Positions 18,234-27,611 are shown, numbered from the stretch's first letter. The stretch: DNA of 64,000 nt from JBBDXS01 sp040902195 (GCA_040902195.1 JBBDXS010000004.1:1-64000), one strand, 5' to 3'. Translations and numbers: made by a program. Notes: generated from the sequence alone by a model not told the origin.

Positions 18234-18239
18234 ATTCTA
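18234..18239 (-). promoter_or_regulatory. -10 box (TAGAAT) of tRNA-Phe
   Basis: TAGAAT on the minus strand lies nine bases before the tRNA 5' end, the same spacing as for tRNA-Thr. Confidence 0.5.
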
Positions 18240-18294
18240 ACGAGGGCGCTTCCGGAGCGGCAAGCGCGCCGTAGCCCGAAGCTGCGCGCGTCGC

Positions 18295-18300
18295 TATACT
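18295..18300 (+). promoter_or_regulatory. -10 box (TATACT) of the DRTGG gene, leaderless spacing
   Basis: TATACT is followed by seven bases and then the ATG at 18308, with no Shine-Dalgarno. This is the same arrangement as at the response regulator gene. Confidence 0.6.
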
Positions 18301-18307
18301 AGCGCCG

Positions 18308-19249
18308 ATGTCTACGCTCCTGATCGCCTCGCTTGAGCCCCGGGAAGGGCGCACGACCGTCGCGGCCGGTCTCGGCGCGCTGCTCGCGGACGGGGGCCGC
18401 AGCGTGCGCTTGCTCCGTCTTCGCGCGGCGGCCGGCGCCGACGCGCCGGCCGAGGACGACGCGCGCGCGCTGGCAGTCGTACCCGGCTGCGACGCCCCGC
18501 AGGGCGCCGTCACCGAGCAGGACGCGCTGGCGCAAGCGAAGGACGGCGTCTCGATCGTCGAGGCGGCGGCCGGCATGCCCGGCGACCTCGTGTCGCGACT
18601 GAGCGCGCGCGTCGTACTCGTCAGCGCGCGTGCGGACGAAGCGCGGCAGGCCGACCTCGCGTCCGCGGCGTCCGCGTTGGGCGCCGCGTTCCTCGGCGCT
18701 GTCGTGACACGACAGCAGCCGCGGCGGCTCCTGCCCGTGCGCGCGGCGCTCGAATCCCGTGGCGTGCGCTGCCTGGCCGTATTGCCCGAGGACCGCCAGC
18801 TTGCCGGCCCTACGGTCCGCGAAATGGCCGAGGCGCTTCACGCCTCGCGTCTCGTCGATCGCGGCGACGAAGACGAGGCGGTCGAGTACGTCATGCTCGG
18901 CCCGATCTCCGCCGACCCGGGACAGCCGTACTTCCTCGACCACGCGCACAAGGCCGTGATCAACCGTTTCGATAAGATGGACCTGCACCTCGCGGCGCTC
19001 GCGACAGACCCGGCCTGCCTCATTCTCACGGGCGGCCGTCCGCCGAGCCCCTACCTCATCGACCGGGTACAAGGCAGCGAGGCCGATGTAACGGTCCTCA
19101 GCGTGCCCGACAACACTGTGCGCACCATCGAGGTGCTGGACGACATGTTGGGCCGCACGCGCTTCTCCGGGCGGCGCAAGGTCGATCGCGCAGCCGCGCT
19201 CATGCGCGAGCACGCGGACAAAGACGCCCTCATCCAGGCGACTAACTAG
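18308..19249 (+). CDS. AAA_26 P-loop plus DRTGG domain protein (Pta N-terminus-like)
   Basis: The 313-residue protein has an N-terminal dethiobiotin-synthase-like fold (about 1-190) and a DRTGG domain (about 200-300). The DRTGG domain shows the CLILTGGRPPSPYLI core and the VTVLSVPDNTVRTIEVLDD segment. This is the layout found upstream of the transferase domain in long phosphotransacetylases and as stand-alone regulators in Chloroflexota. The P-loop reads EPREGRTTVAAGLG, with Arg where GKT is expected, so nucleotide hydrolysis may be lost. No transacetylase is next to it. The role is probably sensory or regulatory. Confidence 0.8.
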   Translation: MSTLLIASLEPREGRTTVAAGLGALLADGGRSVRLLRLRAAAGADAPAEDDARALAVVPGCDAPQGAVTEQDALAQAKDGVSIVEAAAGMPGDLVSRLSARVVLVSARADEARQADLASAASALGAAFLGAVVTRQQPRRLLPVRAALESRGVRCLAVLPEDRQLAGPTVREMAEALHASRLVDRGDEDEAVEYVMLGPISADPGQPYFLDHAHKAVINRFDKMDLHLAALATDPACLILTGGRPPSPYLIDRVQGSEADVTVLSVPDNTVRTIEVLDDMLGRTRFSGRRKVDRAAALMREHADKDALIQATN

Positions 19250-19833
19250 CTGACTTCGGTCGGGTCGTAGGAAGACTGCGAGGTCGTGCCGGCGGCGCGC
19301 TTTGGCTTCCCCTTGGACGCCTCGCTCGCTCCGTCAGTGGGTAGCTCCGTCTGCTGTTGCAGTACGGGTGGTGGCGCCGATGCCGTCGCGCCGCTACGGA
19401 TCGATTGTGGCCCCTGCGCTCCGCAGTACGGGCAGATCGCCCACTCGAGCTCGAGCGTGCGGCCGCAGCCGAGGCAGGGCTCGCGCAGCACGGTACGGCA
19501 GTGCGGGCAGAGCAGGAAGTCATCGCGCGCAACGCGGTCGCAGCGGGAGCACGCCCGCTGCTCGGGCAGCTCGCGCAGGAGCGCCTCCGTCTCCAGGCGG
19601 CGCTCGTACGTCTCCGTCAGCGTCTCGTTGGGGCGGAGGATGAGGTAGAGGACCAGGCCGAGGATGTTGAACAGAACGACCATGCCCACGGCGAATGCCT
19701 GCGCCCAGCCATCGTGTGTGCGCTGCTTGATGTCGCGGTACGCCCAGACACCCATGCCAAGGAGCAGGATCACCGCGTACGCGATGAGCACCGCTCCCAG
19801 AAGGCTGAGGAGGAATTGCGAGGTATCCGACAT
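19246..19833 (-). CDS. Membrane-anchored double zinc-ribbon protein
   Basis: From ATG 19833 the product is 195 residues; GTG 19854 is an alternative. Two hydrophobic helices (FLLSLLGAVLIAYAVILLLGMGVWAY and AFAVGMVVLFNILGLVLYLIL) precede a cytoplasmic part with four CxxC knuckles (CSRC, CPHC, CLGC, CPYC). These form two treble-clef-like zinc ribbons. The tail is Ser/Pro/Gln-rich. Similar proteins are common in Chloroflexota, with unknown function. TATAAT on the minus strand at 19880-19885 is a likely promoter. It is convergent with the DRTGG gene. Confidence 0.82.
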   Translation of the reverse strand: MSDTSQFLLSLLGAVLIAYAVILLLGMGVWAYRDIKQRTHDGWAQAFAVGMVVLFNILGLVLYLILRPNETLTETYERRLETEALLRELPEQRACSRCDRVARDDFLLCPHCRTVLREPCLGCGRTLELEWAICPYCGAQGPQSIRSGATASAPPPVLQQQTELPTDGASEASKGKPKRAAGTTSQSSYDPTEVS

Positions 19834-19944
19834 AACGTCCCTGTTTCTGGCCACCAGCCTCTGCGTGGCGCGCTCCTGCGATTATATCACGCGCCTACTC
19901 GTTTGGCAGGACACCAGCTCGCCCTGAGGGTGACGTTAGATTGC

Positions 19945-21438
19945 CTACGGAGGCAGGTGGTCGATGAGGCCTGCCTCGAGCTGGAGGATGAGCGCCGCAT
20001 CGATGGCGTCGATCGAACCGCTTTCGTCCACGTCGGCAGCCCCGGCGCAGGGTAGGGGTAGGAAGAGCCCCGCCGTGAACTGGAGCACGAAGGCGGCATC
20101 GATACTATTGACGACGCCGTCGCAGTTCACGTCGCCGACGAGCCCGGCCCCGGGTGTGGCAGTCGCCGTCGAGCCGGGTGTCGGCGTGGCCGGCGAGCCC
20201 TCCGGCGCCAGGTACGACACGACGTTGCCGCTATACTCCGCGACGTAGATCATCCCGTTCGGCGCGACCACGACGTCGAGCGGCGCAGCGAAGGCGCTGG
20301 ACAACGGTGTCGGGTTGTCCAGGTACGACTCGCCGCCATCGGCCAGACGCAGCCGGCTGATCCGCCCCGATGACCACTCCGCGTAAATGAGGTCCCCCTG
20401 CATCTGGCCACCAAAAGCATCGGACGTGTACTCGGCCAACCCGTCACACGAGCAGTGGTTCGGCAGGATGACGAGCGGCGCTGTGTAGAACTCGCTGCTC
20501 GGTTCCGAAGGCGGGTGATATGTGCACTGGCGCGGATCGGTCCGGCCGCGGTTGCGGTTCGGGAAGCCGTAGTAATCGCCCTCGACGACCAGGTTCAGCT
20601 TGTCCGACGTGCTCGTGGGGCCGCCCTGCGTCGCGCACGTCAGCGACGTCTGCTGCCCCATTGCACCGTTGTCCGTCGCGTACATGTGGCCGTTCGTGTG
20701 CAGCACCAGATCGTAGGGATTGCGCATGCCTGGCGCGTACACCGATACGTCGCCGCTTACCTGGTCAACGTTGAAGTCTGCCGGCGGACCGGGCGGGTCG
20801 TACGTGATCGCGCCGTCGAATCCGGGCGCGTGGATATCGGCCGAGAGGATCGCGGCGGAAAGCGGCGTCTCGTGGAAGTAGGGAATCGGGAGGCCGCCAT
20901 CGCTCGCGGAGCCCTGGGCGATGAAGAGCTTGCCACTCGCATCGAACGCGATACCGTTCGTCATATGGTTGTACGTGATTTGCCCGGTGGGGTTTTGATT
21001 CGACGTCGGAAGGCCTGTCACCACCGGGACGCGCGTCCAGTCCGGCCCCGTAAACTTGCTGACCGCTCCATTGAAGCCAAGTGTCGCGCCGGGGTCCTGG
21101 TGCGAAGCGTAGATCGTCACAGGGGATGCCGGCGAGGTCGGATCGAACGCGATGCCGAGCACCCAGCTCAGATCTGTCGCGATCGTCTCATCGTCGACCA
21201 CACCGACGCTGTCGGCCGTTAGCGTCAGCGCGTGGATGTCGGTGGTCGTCGCGACGTAGAGCCGGCCGTCCGGCCCGAACGCCAGCGATGTCGGCTCCGC
21301 TATCGAGGCGGGCAGCTCGCCATACGTGAACGAAACCGGAACGACGCCCGCGTCCGCATTCGGGGAGAGCGCCGCGACAAGCAGCGCGCCGATCGCTGAG
21401 GCGAAAATGAGCGGAGTCGAGGCGAGGCGCAAGGACAC
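19945..21438 (-). CDS. Secreted glucose/sorbosone-dehydrogenase-like beta-propeller with dockerin pair
   Basis: The 497-residue protein starts at GTG 21438. A signal peptide (LIFASAIGALLVAALSPNADA) is followed by a six-bladed GSDH/NHL-type propeller. Typical blade strings are PTSLAFGPDGRLYVATTTDI, NGIAFDASGKLFIAQGSAS, MRNPYDLVLHTNGHMYATDN and VVAPNGMIYVAEYSG. After a short TPTPG linker come two classical dockerin loops (GDVNCDGVVNSIDAAFVLQF; ADVDESGSIDAIDAALILQL). PQQ dependence cannot be judged. It is the 3'-most member of a five-gene run of secreted proteins on this strand. A TACAAT box is eight bases before the start codon. Confidence 0.88.
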   Translation of the reverse strand: MSLRLASTPLIFASAIGALLVAALSPNADAGVVPVSFTYGELPASIAEPTSLAFGPDGRLYVATTTDIHALTLTADSVGVVDDETIATDLSWVLGIAFDPTSPASPVTIYASHQDPGATLGFNGAVSKFTGPDWTRVPVVTGLPTSNQNPTGQITYNHMTNGIAFDASGKLFIAQGSASDGGLPIPYFHETPLSAAILSADIHAPGFDGAITYDPPGPPADFNVDQVSGDVSVYAPGMRNPYDLVLHTNGHMYATDNGAMGQQTSLTCATQGGPTSTSDKLNLVVEGDYYGFPNRNRGRTDPRQCTYHPPSEPSSEFYTAPLVILPNHCSCDGLAEYTSDAFGGQMQGDLIYAEWSSGRISRLRLADGGESYLDNPTPLSSAFAAPLDVVVAPNGMIYVAEYSGNVVSYLAPEGSPATPTPGSTATATPGAGLVGDVNCDGVVNSIDAAFVLQFTAGLFLPLPCAGAADVDESGSIDAIDAALILQLEAGLIDHLPP

Positions 21439-21446
21439 GTTGACCT

Positions 21447-21452
21447 ATTGTA
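21447..21452 (-). promoter_or_regulatory. -10-like box (TACAAT) of the GSDH-dockerin gene, near-leaderless
   Basis: TACAAT on the minus strand is followed by AGGTCAAC and then the GTG start. The AGG is too close to the start to be a good ribosome site. Confidence 0.45.
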
Positions 21453-21476
21453 GCGGACGCATCGGAGAGCGGAAGG

Positions 21477-23153
21477 CTATGGCACGGCCGTGCAGTTCGC
21501 GCCGAACTGGAACGCCACGCCGAAGATGTCGGTGAACAGATCTATCATGCCGTCCGGCGGCCCCATATGCCACACGTCTGCTCCCGGCGGCGCCGCGGAG
21601 CGGTCCAGCGACGCGTCGTAGCCGTCCGGTTCGTCAGGCCCCATGGCGTCCGCGTCGTCACCATAGGCGAATGCAACCTCGAAGATGTCGATGAACAGAT
21701 CGATCTCCTTGTCGCCATTCGTGTCGTAGAAGTCGTTCGGGTCGAGCGGATTGCGCTGTCCGCCAAACTCAGCGTCGCTACCCAGCTCTTGGATGTCCGA
21801 GCAGCCGTCCCCGTCTGTGTCCGCGCTGTTTAAGAGCGTCGCCGCGCGCGCGTCGATCCGAGGCGTAGTGCGATAGGTATTCGCATCCGCGTCGTTGAGG
21901 CTGTCGACGACGAGCTTGCCGGTCGATTTCATCCAGCCCTCGATCTGGTCCGCCGTCAGGGCAGGATTCGCGCTCCTGATGAGCGCGGCGACGGCAGCCG
22001 CGTGGGGTGCGGCCTGCGACGTGCCGTAGTAGGTCACGGTGCCGCCGCTGTAGCTCGTCGAGGTGATGGCGGCGCCCGGCGCGAGCAGGTCCAGCGCCGC
22101 ACTGGAGTCCGACCAGCACGCGACCTCGTCCGCGGCGGTCGTCGTGTCGACACACGGAAAGGCTGGAAGACTTACGGTCCCGACGTTGGCGTCGTAGGCG
22201 GCGCCCACGGTGACGGCGGCATCGATGCAGGCGGGTATGGTGAACGAGGCTTTTGTGCCGTGGTTGCCCGCCGAGATGAACGTCAGCACGCCCGCGCTGC
22301 GCAGCGTCCCGATCGCGCTGGCCAGCGCGGTCGATGGGCAGTTGAGAGTACTTTGCAGGCTCATGTTCACGAAGTCGACCTCAGGGTGGTTCGTGATGAT
22401 GTCATCCAGCGCCAGCGCCCAGTCGGAGAAGAAGCCAAGCCCCGACGCGTTCAGGATCTTGTACGACGCGATCGTAGCGTCCGGCGCGATGCCCTTCGGT
22501 GCGATTGTCCCGTTGCTCGTGATGATGCCGCTGACGTTGGTGCCGTGGCCATTGTCGTCCTCGGCCACATGCGCGCCGCCCGGGCAACCCCCTGCGATGA
22601 GATAGCACTTCTCGTACGCAATGTCGTCGGAGAGGTCCGGATGGTCGGTGTCGATGCCGCTGTCGAGCACCGCGACGGTTACGCCGTTGCCCGTCACGCC
22701 TGCGCTGTGCACTTCCGGCGCGTGGATCAAAGGCCCGCTCTGGTTCGTCCCGGCGGAACCGACGCCGTCAATCTCGATCGATGCCACATCCGGGTTCGCA
22801 GCCAGCGCCGCCAGTCCCTCGCGCGTGATGGTCCCGGCAAGCGCGGGGATCGACGCGTACTGACGCGTCACGATGAGGTCGCTTCGCGGCACCGACGCTT
22901 CGATGCGCCCCCGCTGCGCGGCGATCTGCGGCCGTGCAGCCACGATGCCCTGTATGCCCTGATCGCGCGTCGGTGGCGGCGCAAAGTTGACGATGACGCG
23001 CGCGGTGTTCGCGCTGGTGAGCGCTTGCGAGACCTCCGGCCGCACGTTGGCTCGCCCGGGCGTGGCGTCGACATTACCGCCGCCGGGGAGTCCGCTGGTC
23101 GACACGATGGTAAGCGCTGCAACGAACGTGAAAAGGGCGAAATAGATGCGCAC
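21477..23153 (-). CDS. Secreted subtilisin-like serine protease (S8) with dockerin-like tail
   Basis: The 558-residue protein starts at GTG 23153. It has a signal peptide, an inhibitor-like propeptide (about 45-125, VIVNFAPP...VASIEID), and a peptidase S8 domain with the complete triad. These residues are Asp164 (AVLDSGIDTDHPDL), His203 (NGHGTNVSGII), oxyanion Asn297 (ISAGNHG) and Ser379 (GTSQAAPHAAAVAAL). Residues 447-558 form the 'type b' tail: a DTDGDGCSDIQELG calcium loop, FYDTNGDKEIDLFIDIFEVA, a Pro/Asp spacer with LDRSAAPP, and DGMIDLFTDIFGVAFQFG. It is expected to be exported and self-processed. The tail is probably an attachment or stability module. Confidence 0.93.
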   Translation of the reverse strand: MRIYFALFTFVAALTIVSTSGLPGGGNVDATPGRANVRPEVSQALTSANTARVIVNFAPPPTRDQGIQGIVAARPQIAAQRGRIEASVPRSDLIVTRQYASIPALAGTITREGLAALAANPDVASIEIDGVGSAGTNQSGPLIHAPEVHSAGVTGNGVTVAVLDSGIDTDHPDLSDDIAYEKCYLIAGGCPGGAHVAEDDNGHGTNVSGIITSNGTIAPKGIAPDATIASYKILNASGLGFFSDWALALDDIITNHPEVDFVNMSLQSTLNCPSTALASAIGTLRSAGVLTFISAGNHGTKASFTIPACIDAAVTVGAAYDANVGTVSLPAFPCVDTTTAADEVACWSDSSAALDLLAPGAAITSTSYSGGTVTYYGTSQAAPHAAAVAALIRSANPALTADQIEGWMKSTGKLVVDSLNDADANTYRTTPRIDARAATLLNSADTDGDGCSDIQELGSDAEFGGQRNPLDPNDFYDTNGDKEIDLFIDIFEVAFAYGDDADAMGPDEPDGYDASLDRSAAPPGADVWHMGPPDGMIDLFTDIFGVAFQFGANCTAVP

Positions 23154-23310
23154 GGTAGCGGAGTGTCTCCTAGCGGGCTGGTCGCCGCCATCTTACCACC
23201 ATACGCACCAGGAGGCACTTGTCGCCGGACAGAGCGCACCCGTCGGTGAGGACCTTCTGAGGGCCCTCCGCTGCGTCTTCGATAGAGCGGTTGGGCTTCC
23301 TTCGAACAGG

Positions 23311-25767
23311 CTACGTACAATCGTGGCCGAACTGCATGGCAGCACCCAGGATGTCGTTGAAGAGGTCGATTGTTCCGTCCGGCCTCACGACGTCCCAGGG
23401 GTTTGGGCCCACCCTGCCGCCGCGGTCAAAGGCTGCGTGGTACGACCAGTCGTCGACTGGCGGCTGGCCGGCTTCGGTGAGCGCCTGCTCTTCGGTTGGC
23501 GGCGAGGATCGCTTCGTCCCGAAACGTGCTGCTATGCCGAAGATGTCGCCGAAGAGATCGATCGAGCCGTTCCGCTCCCACGGCGCCGGGTTGTCGTAGC
23601 GCCGCGTCCAGACATCGAAGAAGTCCCAGTGATTGAGGGCGTTGCGCCGGCCGCCGAGCGCCTCATTCGCGCCTGCCTCGTTTCCGTTCGTGCAGCCGTC
23701 ACCGTCGGCGTCCACGTCCATGATCGCCGCATCATCGCTTGGATCGAACGGATCGCCCACCGCGTAATCGAGTCCGTCCGGCGCGCCGCCTCCATCTGTG
23801 TCGGCGACGAAGCGGTCGGTGCCGGCGGTGAGTGCCTCCTCGAAATCGAACAGGCCGTCGCCGTCGGAGTCAGGGCCGACCTCTACTTCGGCCGTTGTGC
23901 TCAGGCCGGCCGGATCGGTCACCGTCAGATCGAAGGCGAGGAAGTGCAGCTCGTCTCCTTGATCGGGCGTGATCAGCGTGCCGGAGGTGCCCATCGTCTC
24001 GAGGAACGGGTGCGTGTGGCAGGAGCCGTTCAGCACCGGTTCGCAGTGGCGCAGACCGATCGCCCAGTGGAGCGCCGCCGGCGCCTGGGTCCCCGTCTCC
24101 GGGTCGTGACCGTAGCCCGAGAACGTCAGGACGTCCCATGCGTCGTAGGCGTAGCCGGTGTACGGCAGCGCGATCCCAGCTTGAGGCGGCTCGTTGCCCA
24201 CGACGATCGTCACGCTGTCCGAATCGACGCCGCCCAGCCCGTCGGAGACGGTCAGCGTAGCCGTCCACGTCCCGTTCGTCGTATAGGTATGCGATGGGTT
24301 TTCCTCCGTCGAAACGCCGCCGTCGCCGAACGTCCACGAATACGTGAGACTGTCGCCGTCGGGATCCATCGTGCCCGCGCTCGAGAACGTCACGTCGAGA
24401 TCGGTGAGCCCTCCAATCGGCGATGCGGACACCTGCGCGACGGGCGCGCGGTTGCCTTCTTCGTAGCGCAGACGGCGGATCTCGCCGACGCCGACGTTGC
24501 TATTCCGCGGCCACGTGAGGTAGTAAACATCTCCGTCTGGGCCCACTTCGAAATCGACCGGGTAGCCGGCGGACGTGAGAACGGTCTGAAAGCTTTCGGT
24601 GATCGGATCGTTGGCCGCGTCGAAGCGCAGCGAGTACATCTCGTCCTTCACGTAATCGGCGAAGAAGTAGCTGCCGCTCAGGCCAGCCGGATAATTGCTT
24701 CCCTCCGCGAATGTCCCGCCGATGACCGCGGCTGAGTACTGAGTTACCCGCGAGTACGCGTAGACCGGGTGCTCGACGGGCGTCTGGCTCCCGTACATCG
24801 ACTGACAGATCGGCAGATTGAGCTGCACCGGATGCTGGCTGTACCCTTCGTAACACGGCCAACCATAGTTGCCTCCCGCCTGCGCCACGTCGATTTCCTC
24901 CCAGTAGTTCGAGCCCACTTCGCCTACAAACGGTATGCTCGTACCGGGCCGGATGCTGAAGCGAAATGGCTGGCGGAAGCCGTAGGCGTAGACCTTCGAG
25001 CGATTGTCTGAGGCGTTGCCTGTGTAGAACGGGTTGTCCGTTAGCCCCTGGCCGTTCGCCGGGTTGATGCGCAACAGCTTGCCTGCTAGCCCGTCGATGT
25101 TCTGGACACGGGTCATCAACTCCACCGGATCGGTGGCCAAGAACGCGGCGTCGCCCGTCGCCACGAAAAGCGAGCCGTCGGAGGCGAAGCGGAGCCCGCC
25201 TCCGGTGTGGCTCAACCCGTTTGCGGGCAGGCAGTCCGCTGTGATCGGGAAGAAGTCGCAGGACGGCGTCGCGGGCGTCGTGACGACTGACCCAAGGAGC
25301 ACCAGCTCGCTTCCGGGCTGCGCGACGTTGCCGTCCGCCGTCACGCGGATCAGACGCCCGACTTTGGGGCCCTGCGGATCGGCCGCGTTCGTTTCGCGTG
25401 TGTAGAAGAGGTACACGTAGTGGTTGGTCGCGAAGTCAGGATCGAGCGCCAGGCCGACGAGACCTCGTTCGCCGTTCGAATTTGTCGGCACGGTGTAGAA
25501 GGACGTGCCGAGGAGCACTCCGCCTTCGATGATGCGCACGGCTCCGTTCAGCGTCGCGACAAAGACCCGCCCGTCCGGTGCGAACGCGAAGTCCATCGGC
25601 TCAGGGATGTCCTCGTAGACCGTCTCTCCCGCGAAGCCGCCGCTCGACGTCGCATGCGCCGGCGCGCCGTCGTCTCGTAGCGTCCCGAACGATGCCAACG
25701 CGACGAGCAATAGCACGCTCGCATACAACAGGAGGTAGGGAGAAAGAGATAGAACTCTGCGCATCAT
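23311..25767 (-). CDS. Secreted GSDH/HHIP-like propeller with PKD domain and dockerin-like tail
   Basis: The product is 818 residues from ATG 25767, chosen over the ATG at 25812 because the signal peptide then begins at once (MMRRVLSLSPYLLLYASVLLLV). A sugar-dehydrogenase propeller spans about 55-420 (PMDFAFAPDGRVFVATLNGA, GERGLVGLALDPDF, NYGWPCYEG). A PKD domain follows at about 450-540 (TYSWTFGDGGVSTEENPSHT), then a second Ig-like or PKD-like segment. A calcium-loop segment (DSDGDGLFDFEEALTAGTD) leads into the type b tail with GSIDLFGDIFGIAARFG and DGTIDLFNDILGAAMQFG. The spacer between the two halves is longer than in its neighbours. Probable extracellular carbohydrate oxidation or binding. 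Confidence 0.9.
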   Translation of the reverse strand: MMRRVLSLSPYLLLYASVLLLVALASFGTLRDDGAPAHATSSGGFAGETVYEDIPEPMDFAFAPDGRVFVATLNGAVRIIEGGVLLGTSFYTVPTNSNGERGLVGLALDPDFATNHYVYLFYTRETNAADPQGPKVGRLIRVTADGNVAQPGSELVLLGSVVTTPATPSCDFFPITADCLPANGLSHTGGGLRFASDGSLFVATGDAAFLATDPVELMTRVQNIDGLAGKLLRINPANGQGLTDNPFYTGNASDNRSKVYAYGFRQPFRFSIRPGTSIPFVGEVGSNYWEEIDVAQAGGNYGWPCYEGYSQHPVQLNLPICQSMYGSQTPVEHPVYAYSRVTQYSAAVIGGTFAEGSNYPAGLSGSYFFADYVKDEMYSLRFDAANDPITESFQTVLTSAGYPVDFEVGPDGDVYYLTWPRNSNVGVGEIRRLRYEEGNRAPVAQVSASPIGGLTDLDVTFSSAGTMDPDGDSLTYSWTFGDGGVSTEENPSHTYTTNGTWTATLTVSDGLGGVDSDSVTIVVGNEPPQAGIALPYTGYAYDAWDVLTFSGYGHDPETGTQAPAALHWAIGLRHCEPVLNGSCHTHPFLETMGTSGTLITPDQGDELHFLAFDLTVTDPAGLSTTAEVEVGPDSDGDGLFDFEEALTAGTDRFVADTDGGGAPDGLDYAVGDPFDPSDDAAIMDVDADGDGCTNGNEAGANEALGGRRNALNHWDFFDVWTRRYDNPAPWERNGSIDLFGDIFGIAARFGTKRSSPPTEEQALTEAGQPPVDDWSYHAAFDRGGRVGPNPWDVVRPDGTIDLFNDILGAAMQFGHDCT

Positions 25768-25863
25768 CCTTGGCTCGCGTGGGAAGGCGGGGCGTTCCTT
25801 GGAGCCAAGCATAGCACAGGGCCCGGCCGCGGCCGGGCGCTGTGGAGCAGTCAGCGTGGCATG

Positions 25864-27519
25864 TTACGGCGCTGCCTCGCAGCTATGCCCGAACTGGTTC
25901 GCCACTCCGAAGACGTCCGTGAACAGATCGATCGTCCCGTCCGGGGCGCCGAGGTCCCATGGGTCACCCACCGTCGAAGGTGCTGAGCGATCCAGTGCCG
26001 TCGAGTAACCGGGGTCGCTTGGCGCCAGGCCGAACGCTCCCGCCACGCCAAAGATGTCGATGAACAGATCGATCACCTTGTCGCCGTTCGTATCGAAGAA
26101 GTCCCATGGGTTCTGACTGTCGCGCCGCCCGCCCAGCTCCTCGCTGGCCCGCAGCTCCTCCATGCTAGTGCAGCCGTCGCTGTCAATGTCGTAGCTTTCG
26201 TCCTCGCATGGGTCGCTGCGATAGTCGCGTAGCTCGACCAGGTTCGAGAACCCGTCCTCGTCACAGTCGTCGTCGTCGTCGGGAACGGTGTCGCCGTCGG
26301 TGTCGGGGTTGTCGGGCTGTGTGATGTACTCGTAGGTGAAGTTGTCGTAGATGGTGATGTTGTCCGCGAAGTCCGGCAGACCATCGCCGTCCGAGTCGTC
26401 GCAGATCAGTCCGATCAGGATGTCTGTGGCCGGCAGGGTGAACGAACCGGTATTGTTAGTGGCGCAGCCAAACGCCGATGCTGTCACGCGATAAGAGCCG
26501 CTGGCAGATCCAATGTTCCAGCCGAATGCACCATCGATCGTGCTGCCCCGCGGATTAGCGCTTGGCGTCAGCTCGCCGGAGCTCACGTTCGTCCACGTCC
26601 CGCTGACATTTCGCTGTAGTGTCAGGTTTGCAAAGGGCATGGGTATGCCCGAACCGGCATCGACGACGGTGCCTCGGATGTCGGTCAAATTAAGCCACGA
26701 TACGAGGTAGTACCAGACCAGCGTGTTCGTACCGTTGTGCCAACACTCCATGCCCTGCAGGGCAGGGGAGGGCTCCTGCGTGTACGACAATGGTGGTGGG
26801 ACGAAGCCGCGTTCCTCGTCACCCCAAGTGTAGTGGAAAAACAGCGAGTGGTAGTGCGGCTCTCCTGGCTGGCACTCCCATCGCACGTGCTGCCCCGCAA
26901 TGAGCGTGATCGGCGTGAATATGGGTACTCCCGTTGTGCATTCGATCGTGAGGGAATCGGACAGCGCTATTACAGCGGCCGAGGGGGACGGCTTCAGGCC
27001 GGACGCATTTGTATTGCTTGCCTCGAACGGCACAAGCTCTATGGTCTGGGTCGAGATCGTGCCCGTGCACTCCAAGTCGAGCTCCAACAACACGCCGGCG
27101 TAGCTGCTGACAGGGAAGGTTGGAGGCGTCGTGGCGGAGGCGTGATTGATTAGCCCTTCCGTGCCCGTTGGGCTCGCAGGCGAACGCAACGGAAATGCCG
27201 AGTCTGGCCAGAGGATCTCTGCTCCGGCGTTCGCTCCCGGATGATACGTGAGGCCGTCATAGTCGATCTCTGTCTGGAAGCTGACGTACCCTCCGATGGG
27301 GGCCTTCGCTAGGTCCACGAACAGCGAGAACGAGTTACCCGCGCCTACGTCGCATGTCGTCGGTGTCGTAGGGCTGTCGCAGAAGCCCCCGGCGACGCGA
27401 AACTGCATCGCCGCCGTGCTCGCCAGAGCGTTCGGTGCGTTGCCCCGAGCGAACAGAACCAGAACCGCCACCAACGCGAACCCGAAGACGATGCGAAGCA
27501 CTCGGTTCATACCACTCAC
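25864..27519 (-). CDS. Secreted cohesin-like protein with Ca-loop repeats and dockerin-like tail
   Basis: The 551-residue protein has a signal peptide (VLRIVFGFALVAVLVLFARG). Residues about 37-195 form a beta-sandwich candidate with SFSLFVDLAKAPIGGYVSF, QTEIDYDGLTYHPGA and VLLELDLECTG, reminiscent of cohesin/CBM2-like folds. A SpaA/carboxypeptidase-regulatory-like segment follows (IRGTVVDAGSGIPMPFANLT). Thrombospondin-type calcium repeats come next (DDSDGDGLPDFAD, NPDTDGDTVPDDDDD, DEDGFSNLVEL). The type b tail has WDFFDTNGDKVIDLFIDIFG and DGTIDLFTDVFGVANQFG. The cohesin assignment is weak and needs structure prediction. A TTGACA-16-TATACT promoter lies about 70 nt upstream. Confidence 0.85.
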   Translation of the reverse strand: MSGMNRVLRIVFGFALVAVLVLFARGNAPNALASTAAMQFRVAGGFCDSPTTPTTCDVGAGNSFSLFVDLAKAPIGGYVSFQTEIDYDGLTYHPGANAGAEILWPDSAFPLRSPASPTGTEGLINHASATTPPTFPVSSYAGVLLELDLECTGTISTQTIELVPFEASNTNASGLKPSPSAAVIALSDSLTIECTTGVPIFTPITLIAGQHVRWECQPGEPHYHSLFFHYTWGDEERGFVPPPLSYTQEPSPALQGMECWHNGTNTLVWYYLVSWLNLTDIRGTVVDAGSGIPMPFANLTLQRNVSGTWTNVSSGELTPSANPRGSTIDGAFGWNIGSASGSYRVTASAFGCATNNTGSFTLPATDILIGLICDDSDGDGLPDFADNITIYDNFTYEYITQPDNPDTDGDTVPDDDDDCDEDGFSNLVELRDYRSDPCEDESYDIDSDGCTSMEELRASEELGGRRDSQNPWDFFDTNGDKVIDLFIDIFGVAGAFGLAPSDPGYSTALDRSAPSTVGDPWDLGAPDGTIDLFTDVFGVANQFGHSCEAAP

Positions 27520-27583
27520 TCCCCGCCGTGGCCCAAGGGTTCGGGGCCCCTAAGCCGGGCATCTATCGCCAGTGGTGGGGTCT

Positions 27584-27611
27584 AGTATAGGTGCGCCGGA
27601 AAAGATGTCAA
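27584..27611 (-). promoter_or_regulatory. Sigma-70-type promoter (TTGACA-16-TATACT)
   Basis: On the minus strand TTGACA (27611-27606) and TATACT (27589-27584) are separated by 16 bp. They drive the cohesin-like gene with a 5' UTR of about 60 nt. This is the best consensus promoter in the window. Confidence 0.75.

Noticed and set aside
23146..24735. 529-codon plus-strand frame in the dockerin cluster
   Set aside because: It is antisense to two clear secreted proteins and has shadow composition.
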